NCBI GenBank assembly: GCA_903912435.1
Contig: CAIWHI010000685.1
Location: 1-9,005 of the forward strand
DNA from: an uncultured Bacteroidota bacterium
GTDB taxonomy: Bacteria > Bacteroidota > Bacteroidia > Chitinophagales > Chitinophagaceae
Direction of reading: 5' to 3'
Length of the DNA: 9,005 nucleotides
Shown: positions 1-5,405 of the stretch, piece by piece
How positions within the stretch are numbered: the stretch's first letter is position 1
Layout of the letters: each line of letters starts with the position of its first letter
Made by a program: the position numbers and the translations under genes
The notes under the pieces: model-generated
The model's input: only the letters and a program-made list of their open reading frames with translations
What the model was told of the DNA's origin: nothing
The model's database searches: none

Positions 1-236
1 AGGTAAGATATTTTTAAAGAATGCCTGCCAATAGGTACACTGTCAATACGAAAGCGACCATTCTCGTCGGTGGCTGCACCTTTTATTGGGTCACTGTTTA
101 ATAATATAACTACCACACCAGGCAATGGTGCTTTAGATGCCTCATCATACACATTACCTGCTACTGTCTGAACTTGTGCTATACCGCTCATCCAAAACAA
201 TATAGCCATTACAAAAAGAATTACTTGCTTCATCAT
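1..236 (-). CDS. Outer-membrane receptor-like protein, N-terminal part (cut by window edge)
   Basis: The first 78 codons are visible and the rest lies beyond the left edge. The protein starts with a signal peptide (MMKQ, then a hydrophobic stretch ILFVMAILFWMSGIAQ, with likely cleavage near residue 20). A carboxypeptidase-regulatory-like beta-sandwich follows, with the typical pattern of an initial GNVYDE strand, a PLPGVVV segment and ATDENGRFRIDSVPIG. In Bacteroidota this arrangement is usual at the N-terminus of TonB-dependent receptors and related surface proteins, so a receptor is the likeliest identity, but no plug or barrel is in view. Two ATGs lie back to back at the start and either could be used. 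The gene follows the Crp/Fnr regulator gene on the same strand after a 169-base gap, and that gap holds two Fnr-like boxes and a promoter-like element. It is therefore probably transcribed separately and controlled locally. Confidence 0.8.
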   Translation of the reverse strand, partial: MMKQVILFVMAILFWMSGIAQVQTVAGNVYDEASKAPLPGVVVILLNSDPIKGAATDENGRFRIDSVPIGRHSLKISY

Positions 237-253
237 ATTTAGGAATTTGAATG

Positions 254-334
254 CAAATATCTTAAGTGGTTTTGTCTTTTTGCTTAACCCAAATCAAGAG
301 ATGGTTTAGCGAAAAACTTCTTAACCCAAATCAA
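254..334 (-). promoter_or_regulatory. Promoter of the left receptor gene with two Fnr-like boxes
   Basis: Read on the minus strand, TTGATTTGGGTTAAG occurs twice, at 320-334 and 283-297. The 14-base cores are 37 bp apart centre to centre. Each core matches the Fnr-type arrangement TTGAT-N4-ATCAA perfectly in its first half and partly in its second (GTTAA). The proximal core is centred 33 bp upstream of GATATTTG (254-261), a 7/8 match to the Bacteroidota -7 element TAnnTTTG. That places the box near -41, the position of a class II Crp/Fnr activator. The predicted transcript start leaves a leader of only about 13 bases. The repeats and spacing are seen directly; regulation is inferred. Confidence 0.55.
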
Positions 335-405
335 TAATATTCAATGATACTATTTTGTCATTAGTTTACAAACCCATTTATAGGCTTTGGGAACATTTAC
401 TAAGG

Positions 406-1020
406 TTAAATGACAACCAGTGATTTCTTCTTATTATGCACCCGCGATTTTATGCGGCTCAATGCTTCTGGTGTGATGCCCAGATAGGAGGCTATCATAT
501 ATTGAGGCACCCGTTGCATCAACCATGGATGGTCGCTAATCACTTTTCTGTAGCGTTGTATGATGGTTTCATTTGCCTGGGCATGGTTGGCTTCACACAT
601 TTCCAGAAACAAACCCTCAGCAATTTTCCTGCCCAGCTTATTGGCTTCAGGCACCTTTTCATAAATCATTTGCAGGTCATCAAATGATGTTTCAACCACT
701 TCAGTATTCTCTAATGCCTGTACAAATGAATTTGCCGGTTTACGGGTAAGGAAGCTCTGGTAATCGCATATATAGTTGAGTTCATTGCAAAAGCCAATAA
801 TTTTCTCCTTTCCATTCACCATGAAATACATTTTCACCAGGCCTTTATTGATAAATGAAACATTATTACACACATGCCCCTCTTTTACAATAAGCTCACC
901 TTTTTTAAACGAACGCACTTTCAATACCTGTTCAGTTACTTTCCAGTTCTCCTCTGTCAATGTGGGTAACAACTGCATATAATATGCTTTCAGACGTTGG
1001 AATTGTTCATTTTCAGGCAT
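406..1020 (-). CDS. Crp/Fnr-family transcriptional regulator
   Basis: This is a 204-residue cytoplasmic DNA-binding protein. Residues about 20-120 form the cyclic-nucleotide-binding-type beta-roll (FKKGELIVKEG at 38-48, INKGLVKMYF at 57-66). A dimerisation helix follows at about 125-158, then a C-terminal winged helix-turn-helix (VPQYMIASYLGITPEALSRIKSR, 171-193, described here by its parts). The recognition helix has Glu185, Ser188 and Arg189, matching the E-xx-SR pattern with which E. coli Fnr reads TTGA half-sites. The N-terminal cysteine cluster of oxygen-sensing Fnr is absent, so the signal it senses is unknown. I start it at the ATG of MPENEQ. An in-frame TTG six codons upstream gives a longer reading but is unlikely in a group where ATG dominates. 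Fnr-like boxes precede both the next gene downstream and the CarS-like gene, making these candidate targets. Confidence 0.92.
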   Translation of the reverse strand: MPENEQFQRLKAYYMQLLPTLTEENWKVTEQVLKVRSFKKGELIVKEGHVCNNVSFINKGLVKMYFMVNGKEKIIGFCNELNYICDYQSFLTRKPANSFVQALENTEVVETSFDDLQMIYEKVPEANKLGRKIAEGLFLEMCEANHAQANETIIQRYRKVISDHPWLMQRVPQYMIASYLGITPEALSRIKSRVHNKKKSLVVI

Positions 1021-1035
1021 AAAAAACGTTTGTAA

Positions 1036-1078
1036 CAAAGTTCATAATTTTTGCGATTCATCGAACATTTAAAATGTT
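1036..1078 (-). promoter_or_regulatory. Possible promoter and operator of the Crp/Fnr regulator gene
   Basis: GAACTTTG (1036-1043, minus strand) matches TAnnTTTG at 7 of 8 positions and lies 15 bases before the chosen ATG. About 31 bp further upstream is AACATTT-A-AAATGTT (1064-1078), a perfect 7-bp inverted repeat around one base. The position would suit an operator, possibly autoregulatory, but the sequence is not an Fnr box. It is AT-rich enough that chance is a real alternative. Confidence 0.3.
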
Positions 1079-1135
1079 AATGCCGGGGAATTTTATATGC
1101 CCAATATGTATCAATGTAATAATTGAAAGTGAATC

Positions 1136-1172
1136 AAAAAACAAAACCGCTCCAAAGGTGAATAAGGAACGG
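1136..1172 (-). terminator. Rho-independent terminator after the first CVNH gene
   Basis: On the minus strand CCGTTCC (1166-1172) pairs with GGAGCGG (1147-1153), giving seven pairs including one G-U, around a 12-base loop. It is followed at once by TTTTGTTTTTT. It lies 26 bases after the stop codon of the CVNH gene. This is the clearest terminator in the window. It separates the CVNH gene from the Crp/Fnr regulator gene downstream, so the two are unlikely to be one operon. Confidence 0.75.
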
Positions 1173-1197
1173 CTGCTGATTTGAAAAGTGAGAGCGT

Positions 1198-1560
1198 TTA
1201 GTCTACGGTAAGTACTCCGTCAATATTTGAAACTGTTTTATTGCGGTCAAGATTAGTAATATTTAAACCCGACCATTGCCATGATTGGTCGATTTTTTGG
1301 CACAATGCTGAGAGTATAACCGTCCTATTCTTTGAAGTAAGGATATAACTACCACCTGGCACATAACTTTCTGTGGGTGACTGCCCAGGCTCATTTATTA
1401 AATGACCATCAATATTAGCAATATTCAAATCACCATTATGAGGCATGTTATAGCCTGCTGGTATCCATGACTGATCTCTTTTCTGTGCTTCACAATACAA
1501 ATGTGAAACTATCTCTTTCGAAGTTAATTGATAACTTCCTGATGGTATCCATGTACTCAT
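1198..1560 (-). CDS. CVNH (cyanovirin-N homology) domain protein, copy 1
   Basis: This 120-residue protein consists of two tandem CVNH repeats and little else. The family is a carbohydrate-binding fold; cyanovirin-N itself binds high-mannose glycans. Repeat 1 runs from about residue 5 to 56 and repeat 2 from about 66 to 120. Each has the family pattern GSY..TS (where cyanovirin has TC), then L..C, then an N-[IL] helix, ending NIDG-L (NIANIDGHLI and VSNIDGVLTVD). The first cysteine of each repeat, which forms a disulfide in cyanovirin-N, is Ser here, while the second cysteine remains, so the canonical disulfides cannot form. No signal peptide or membrane segment is present, which suggests a cytoplasmic protein or a non-classical exit. 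It is about 55% identical, without gaps, to the other CVNH protein in the window, from which it is separated by the CarS-like gene. It has its own promoter-like element and a terminator. Its ligand is unknown. Confidence 0.85.
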   Translation of the reverse strand: MSTWIPSGSYQLTSKEIVSHLYCEAQKRDQSWIPAGYNMPHNGDLNIANIDGHLINEPGQSPTESYVPGGSYILTSKNRTVILSALCQKIDQSWQWSGLNITNLDRNKTVSNIDGVLTVD

Positions 1561-1663
1561 AATGGTATAAATCTTAGTCTTTGTTCAATACTATTTAACA
1601 GTTGAAAACTATCTCCCGAAAAAATTACAGGTATCATAAAAAAGCATCTACCAGAATTTGAGA

Positions 1664-1710
1664 CAAAAGTAAAAGCTAGCGAAATTTAAAACTACAGGTA
1701 AAAACCTGTA
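1664..1710 (-). promoter_or_regulatory. Promoter and operator of CVNH copy 1
   Basis: On the minus strand TACAGGT-TTTT-ACCTGTA (1693-1710) is a perfect 7-bp inverted repeat. It is followed by GTTT, 17 bases, and TACTTTTG (1664-1671), a perfect match to the Bacteroidota -7 element TAnnTTTG. The inverted repeat is centred 34 bp upstream of the -7 element, where an activator would sit. A third half-site, ACCTGTA, lies at 1626-1632 inside the predicted leader. The half-sites equal those of the Vibrio lux box, but in everted order. The same module, with the same spacing, precedes CVNH copy 2. A weak terminator for the CarS-like gene is an alternative reading of the hairpin. Confidence 0.6.
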
Positions 1711-1742
1711 ATTTATATTTAGCATATACATAATGCTGAAAA

Positions 1743-2264
1743 TCAAATACTCTTCTTAATCCTTAGCCTGAAAAGCAACCATGAAAAAGAGATATGAACA
1801 AGAAATGAAAAACAAAACAGAGCTACTATCATTCCAAAAGAAATATTAGTAATGACGAAATACACCAGGCATAATACGACCAATGAATCTATCTTGTCGA
1901 TAATAAATTGCAACACCTTATGCTGTGGGTGAGTTTGGCCTGACTGAATACCCAATCTTCGTTTAAAATAGGAATTGGGCAATTCGCCCATTAAGTAGGC
2001 TAAACCCAGAATAAACCCAATAAAAAATGACCAGGTATAATTTTCAATACCCATAACACCCGATCTTAGTGCAAATGTGAATAGGGCACAAAGTAGGGGC
2101 AACAGAATAAATCCACGCCATGTTTTGCCACTACCAAACAGCTTTGTAGATAAGGGAATAGCCAGTTCGCTCATGAAATCGAACTTAACTATTACCATAT
2201 GGATCACATTTGCCGCAAAAAGCGGCAAGACAAAGGTCCAAAAATGGATTTTGAATGATTCCAT
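1743..2264 (-). CDS. CDP-archaeol synthase (CarS/DUF46)-like membrane protein
   Basis: This 173-residue integral membrane protein has about five hydrophobic segments (near 8-26, 52-70, 78-92, 118-138 and 139-165). The family signature is present in order: GSGKTWRGF at 44-52, GELPNSYFKRRLGIQSG at 93-109 and IDKIDS at 122-127. In archaea CarS uses CTP to activate digeranylgeranyl-glycerophosphate to CDP-archaeol, and it is related to bacterial CdsA. Asp123 and Asp126 match the conserved acidic pair. The GDL of many members is GEL here. Bacterial members exist, but their lipid substrate is generally unproven. No prenyl-ether synthesis gene is in the window, so archaeal-type lipids should not be assumed. 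It lies between the two CVNH genes and has its own Fnr-box promoter, so it need not be co-transcribed with either. Confidence 0.8.
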   Translation of the reverse strand: MESFKIHFWTFVLPLFAANVIHMVIVKFDFMSELAIPLSTKLFGSGKTWRGFILLPLLCALFTFALRSGVMGIENYTWSFFIGFILGLAYLMGELPNSYFKRRLGIQSGQTHPQHKVLQFIIDKIDSLVVLCLVYFVITNISFGMIVALFCFSFLVHISFSWLLFRLRIKKSI

Positions 2265-2312
2265 AAAGCATCAATAACCAGATAAAAGATAAATTTACCC
2301 AATTATAGAATG

Positions 2313-2371
2313 CAAAGGTAGTACCATCATTTCCTAAAACATTTGATTAATATCAAATGTTTTAGGAAATG
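2313..2371 (-). promoter_or_regulatory. Promoter of the CarS-like gene with consensus Fnr box in a 20-bp palindrome
   Basis: Arms 2328-2347 and 2352-2371 form a perfect 20-bp inverted repeat around TAAT. Its centre is TTGAT-TAAT-ATCAA (2343-2356), a perfect Fnr-type consensus. TACCTTTG (2313-2320, minus strand) is a perfect TAnnTTTG -7 element. Box centre to -7 centre is 33 bp, which puts the box near -41, the class II activator position. The same 33 bp and the same TTTGCATTC occur at the left receptor promoter. The predicted leader is about 45 bases. The long palindrome could also fold as a hairpin after CVNH copy 2, but on the minus strand it has no T-run behind it. Confidence 0.65.
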
Positions 2372-2413
2372 TTTGTTTCTACTCAGAAAATACTCTGGAA
2401 ATTCTGTAAAAGT

Positions 2414-2776
2414 TTAATCTATGATCAAATTACCATCTTTATTTGAAATTGATTTATTCCTGTCCAGATAGGTAATATTTAAGGTGGACCAATTCCAGGT
2501 TAAATCATTTTTTTGGCAGCAGGCCGATAAAATTACAGTCATATTCCTGGCTGTAATTTCATAACTCCCACCCGGAATAAAGTCATGTGTAGGGGCACTA
2601 CCTGCTTCATTTATCAGATAGCCGTCCATATTGGCTATATTAGCCTTATTGAGCTCTGTAATATTTATTGAAGCTGGAACCCAGGACTTGTTCCTTTGTT
2701 TTGCTTCACAAAACAAATTGATGCTTATGTCTTTTGAGGTAGAGAGATAATTTCCCTTTGGCAAATACTTACCCAT
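2414..2776 (-). CDS. CVNH (cyanovirin-N homology) domain protein, copy 2
   Basis: This 120-residue paralogue of copy 1 aligns along its whole length without gaps (66 of 120 identical by my count), with the second repeat better conserved than the first. It has two CVNH repeats with the markers GNY..TS / LFC / ANIANMDGYLI and GSY..TA / SACC / ISNKDGNLIID. The first cysteine of each repeat is replaced by Ser or Ala; the second cysteine is kept, and repeat 2 has a Cys pair (CC). There is no signal peptide. The conserved PGGSY and LDRNK stretches of repeat 2 may mark the functional half. The gene lies between the response-regulator gene upstream and the CarS-like gene downstream. It has a long untranslated leader and the same promoter module as copy 1. 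Carbohydrate binding is expected from the family and is unproven here. Confidence 0.85.
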   Translation of the reverse strand: MGKYLPKGNYLSTSKDISINLFCEAKQRNKSWVPASINITELNKANIANMDGYLINEAGSAPTHDFIPGGSYEITARNMTVILSACCQKNDLTWNWSTLNITYLDRNKSISNKDGNLIID

Positions 2777-3000
2777 AATGTTTGTTTTTACAAATTCAAT
2801 AAACGACCTCTACTATTTTCACGGATGTTCGAGTATTTCCGGGATTAAATCAATTTCCTTACTACAAAGCATTGAATGAAACTAATCCAGACATAACGAT
2901 AAACCACCAGCTACTAATGAGAAGATTTAAGCTATAACCCGATAATAATTGGCAGGTTATAAATGTCTTAGTGATCAGACAAATACGGTAAGCTGAAGTG
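2777..3000 (-). other. Long leader region of CVNH copy 2
   Basis: About 225 bases lie between the predicted transcript start and the ATG, more than twice the leader of copy 1. I found no credible open reading frame in it; the best is ten codons beginning ATGTCTGGA. The one clear structure is TATAACC (2933-2939) against GGTTATA (2955-2961), a 7-bp stem with a 15-base loop. No Shine-Dalgarno sequence precedes the ATG. The stretch may be a regulatory leader or only leftover intergenic sequence. Confidence 0.3.
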
Positions 3001-3006
3001 GTAGGT

Positions 3007-3053
3007 TAAAAGTAGAAACAAGAAAGGAAGTAAACTACAGGTGAAAAACTGTA
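3007..3053 (-). promoter_or_regulatory. Promoter and operator of CVNH copy 2
   Basis: On the minus strand TACAGTTTTTCACCTGTA (3036-3053) is the counterpart of the copy 1 repeat, with outer arms TACAG and CTGTA. It is followed by GTTT, exactly 17 bases, and TACTTTTA (3007-3014), a 7/8 match to TAnnTTTG. The operator-to-promoter distance equals that of copy 1, although the sequence between is not conserved. It begins 39 bases after the stop of the response-regulator gene, so a terminator role for the hairpin is a weaker alternative. Confidence 0.55.
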
Positions 3054-3091
3054 ATTATTTTTTATAATATGAAAGTGGCGAAAAATGTAAG

Positions 3092-3793
3092 CTATGCCTT
3101 TTTATTCTTTTCAATAAAATTCCGGTTATCTGATGTAGCGGTTTCGAGTGGAACTATGCCCAGTTTTACTGCAAAAAGGGCAAGGCTTTGTCTGCTATTG
3201 ATTTTTAACTTCCGGAAAATACTATCCCTATGCCCTTCTACACTGCGGGTAGTAAGACCTAGTTTTTTCCCAATTTCCTCATAAGTGAGGTCATTACAAC
3301 AATTTTCGAGAATCAATATTTCAGCCGGGGTCAATTGGGAAGTAGAAGTAGTATACGTATTAACAGCAGCCTTATATTTACCCTTTATACCTTCGGAAAA
3401 ATAAACCCCATCATCATTTACTATTTGTAGTGCCTCTTTCAGTTCGGCTGCACTACATGATTTGGAGATATATCCTTTTGCCCCATTAGTTATCATCTTA
3501 AGAATATAAAATTCCTCTTCGGTATAAGAGAATGCCAATACTTTAATATCGGGCCATCTTTTCTTAACAGCAATAAGTGTATCAAAACCATTCATGCCCT
3601 TCATACACACATCCATGAGGCAAACATCTGGTTTAGATGATTGCTTTTCCAGTTTTTCTATAAGCTGGTAGCCACTTTCGGCTTCAATAACCACCTCCAT
3701 ACCACCAAACTGATTAATCAATTCAGCAATACCCTTCCTTACCAGGGCATGGTCATCAACTATTGCTACAAGAATCTGGGTAACATCTGCCAT
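3092..3793 (-). CDS. NarL/LuxR-type two-component response regulator (orphan)
   Basis: This is a 233-residue cytoplasmic transcription factor. Residues 7-125 are a receiver domain with all the phosphorylation residues: Asp13-Asp14, phospho-acceptor Asp61 (in CLMDVCMKGMNG), Ser89 in the Ser/Thr position, and Lys111. Residues about 150-212 are a LuxR/GerE helix-turn-helix (LTPAEILILENCC, then YEEIGKKLGLTTRSVEGHRDSIFRKL). A tail of roughly 20 polar residues ends the protein. It is full length, and an intact receiver suggests normal phosphotransfer. No sensor kinase gene is in the window, so its partner is unknown. The gene is immediately upstream of CVNH copy 2 on the same strand, 316 bases apart. 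This makes it a candidate, but unproven, binder of the inverted repeats before both CVNH genes. I saw no convincing promoter before it. Confidence 0.93.
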   Translation of the reverse strand: MADVTQILVAIVDDHALVRKGIAELINQFGGMEVVIEAESGYQLIEKLEKQSSKPDVCLMDVCMKGMNGFDTLIAVKKRWPDIKVLAFSYTEEEFYILKMITNGAKGYISKSCSAAELKEALQIVNDDGVYFSEGIKGKYKAAVNTYTTSTSQLTPAEILILENCCNDLTYEEIGKKLGLTTRSVEGHRDSIFRKLKINSRQSLALFAVKLGIVPLETATSDNRNFIEKNKKA

Positions 3794-4133
3794 TACCTAA
3801 TGAAATATGACTAAAAAATATGTGGATAGTATCTTACCCAACACGTTCGGTTACTAAATCTAATTAAAAACTTTTACTGAGACAAAAAATTCAGCTCACA
3901 AAGTAAGGGATTACCCCATACTTTTTCAATAAATGTCCAGATTAAATTTTCTTAATAACAATTGTATCAAGCCTTCAATAATCCTAATGGTGGCTACTAC
4001 AATTATTCGGAAATTGTTGGTGCAAGATGATAATTATTCACATGAAAATTTAAAAAGCCATAGTAAAAATGTTCCTTTAGAAAGTTTGTGTAATTTTATG
4101 CCTTGTCAGGCTAATCATCCTGAAACTTAAATA
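3794..4133. other. Divergent intergenic region between the two gene blocks
   Basis: This stretch separates the minus-strand response regulator from the plus-strand dihydroorotase-like gene. It must hold promoters for both, but none is clear. AAAGTTTG at 4081-4088 (plus strand) is a 7/8 match to TAnnTTTG about 45 bases before the dihydroorotase-like ATG, with no -33 element in place. A 65-codon plus-strand frame (3933-4130) has an Asn-rich, low-information composition and no recognisable domain; I do not regard it as a gene. Confidence 0.4.
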
Positions 4134-5402
4134 ATGCTGGTACATATTCGTAAAGCAAGAGTGATAGATCCCCAATCGGATTTTAATAATAAAGTAGCAG
4201 ATGTGCTAATAGAAAATGGGGTGATTGTCAAAATTGCTTCATCAATAAAGGTTGAAGGGGCTTTAGAAATTAAGGAAAAGGGCTTGTGTATCAGTCCGGG
4301 ATGGGTAGATGTTTTTGCTGACTATTGCGAACCCGGTTATGAGCATAAAGAAACAATTAGTACAGGTCTTGCCTGCGCTGCTAGCGGTGGTTTTACCGAA
4401 GTTTTCCTAAGCCCAAATACCCAACCGGTAATAAGTACCAAATCAATTGTACAATATACCTTGCAAAAAGGGGCTGGTAATATTGTATCTCTATACCCTT
4501 TAGGCACAGCCACCCAAAATGCCGAGGGTAAAGAGCTGGCCGAAATGATGGATATGCGTTCCTATGGTGCCATAGCCTTCTCAGATGGTTGGAAACCAAT
4601 ACAAAATACCGGGCTTATGCTCAAGGCACTTGAATATATCAAGGCTTTCCATGGTATCATGTTACAGATACCTGTAGATACCAGCCTGGCATCTGGTGGG
4701 TTGATGAATGAGGGACTAAATTCTACCAGGTTGGGCATGGCAGGCATTCCCGCTTTGGCTGAAACCATAATGGTTCATAGGGATATAGAATTGGTTAGAT
4801 ACACAGGTAGCAGATTGCATATAACAGGGATTTCAACTGCCGAATCGGTGGAAATGGTGAGAAAAGCCAAGGCAGAAGGATTAGCCATAACCTGCTCTGT
4901 AACACCTTACCACCTGGCATTAACCGATGATACATTAACCCATTATGAAAGTATATATAAAGTATCGCCACCTTTACGCACCGAAGCCGACAGGCAAGCA
5001 TTGATAGAAGGTTTTGCTGATGGTACTATTGATTGTATTTCCAGCCATCACAAACCTCAGGACTGGGATTCAAAAACCAAAGAATTCGAATATTCTGCCG
5101 ATGGAATGGCCGTTCAGGAACTTTCTTTTAGCATTTTGTGGAATACTTTAAAAGACAAAATCAACATTGACCGCCTTGCCGAGGCTATGTCTACCCTACC
5201 AAGGGATATTTTTGGCTTAGCAAGTGCCGAAATAAAGAAAGGCAATAGGGCAAATCTTACTATATTTACCACCGAAGGAAAATATTCACTTACCCCAGCC
5301 AAAGTTTTTTCAATAAGTAAGAATAATCCCTTTATAGGTAAAGAACTTGCAGGCAGGGTTGTGGGAATAATCAATAATGGTCAAATACACATAAACAAAT
5401 AA
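4134..5402 (+). CDS. Dihydroorotase-like protein lacking catalytic residues (PyrC'-type)
   Basis: This 422-residue protein aligns along the class I dihydroorotase/amidohydrolase fold: N-terminal beta-sandwich about 1-55, barrel about 55-370, C-terminal strands to the end. The family landmarks are recognisable but the active site is gone. The metal-binding HxHxR after PG-[LIWV]-[ID]-D is FADYC at 61-65. The next metal His (HxED in active enzymes) is Gln178. The His of HIxHxS is Gly232. The catalytic Asp of ATDHAPH is His305, in SSHHKPQ. Surrounding structural motifs such as EPGYEHKET, VTPYHL and KVSPPLRT remain, so this is a maintained protein and not a decaying gene. Inactive homologues (PyrC') are known in Pseudomonas, where they assemble with aspartate transcarbamoylase (PyrB). 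A similar structural role is possible here, but no pyrB is in view. It is probably co-transcribed with the DUF4199 gene three bases downstream. Confidence 0.88.
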   Translation: MLVHIRKARVIDPQSDFNNKVADVLIENGVIVKIASSIKVEGALEIKEKGLCISPGWVDVFADYCEPGYEHKETISTGLACAASGGFTEVFLSPNTQPVISTKSIVQYTLQKGAGNIVSLYPLGTATQNAEGKELAEMMDMRSYGAIAFSDGWKPIQNTGLMLKALEYIKAFHGIMLQIPVDTSLASGGLMNEGLNSTRLGMAGIPALAETIMVHRDIELVRYTGSRLHITGISTAESVEMVRKAKAEGLAITCSVTPYHLALTDDTLTHYESIYKVSPPLRTEADRQALIEGFADGTIDCISSHHKPQDWDSKTKEFEYSADGMAVQELSFSILWNTLKDKINIDRLAEAMSTLPRDIFGLASAEIKKGNRANLTIFTTEGKYSLTPAKVFSISKNNPFIGKELAGRVVGIINNGQIHINK

Positions 5403-5405
5403 GAA

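Noticed and set aside
436..982. Two plus-strand frames (436-687 and 776-982)
   Set aside because: Both are antisense shadows of the Crp/Fnr regulator gene, with no domain or start context.
1021..1038. TTG start extending the Crp/Fnr regulator by six residues
   Set aside because: The extension MLQTFF has no family counterpart, and it would overlap the promoter-like GAACTTTG; the ATG start fits the family length better.
1721..1737. AGCAT/ATGCT hairpin just after the CarS-like stop, as terminator
   Set aside because: Only five pairs with a 7-base loop and no T-run; too weak to call.
2328..2371. The 20-bp palindrome as a simple rho-independent terminator of CVNH copy 2
   Set aside because: The stem is AT-rich and on the minus strand is followed by GATGGTACT and not a T-run. 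The central Fnr consensus at the right distance from a -7 element explains it better.
1198..3053. The CVNH repeats and palindromes as a mobile element or MITE
   Set aside because: No transposase, no target-site duplication, and the repeats lie at promoter positions and not at the ends of a shared insert.
3933..4130. 65-codon plus-strand reading frame ending three bases before the dihydroorotase-like ATG
   Set aside because: Asn-rich, no domain or signal, poor promoter context. It lies in AT-rich intergenic DNA where such frames arise by chance; not excluded, but not supported.
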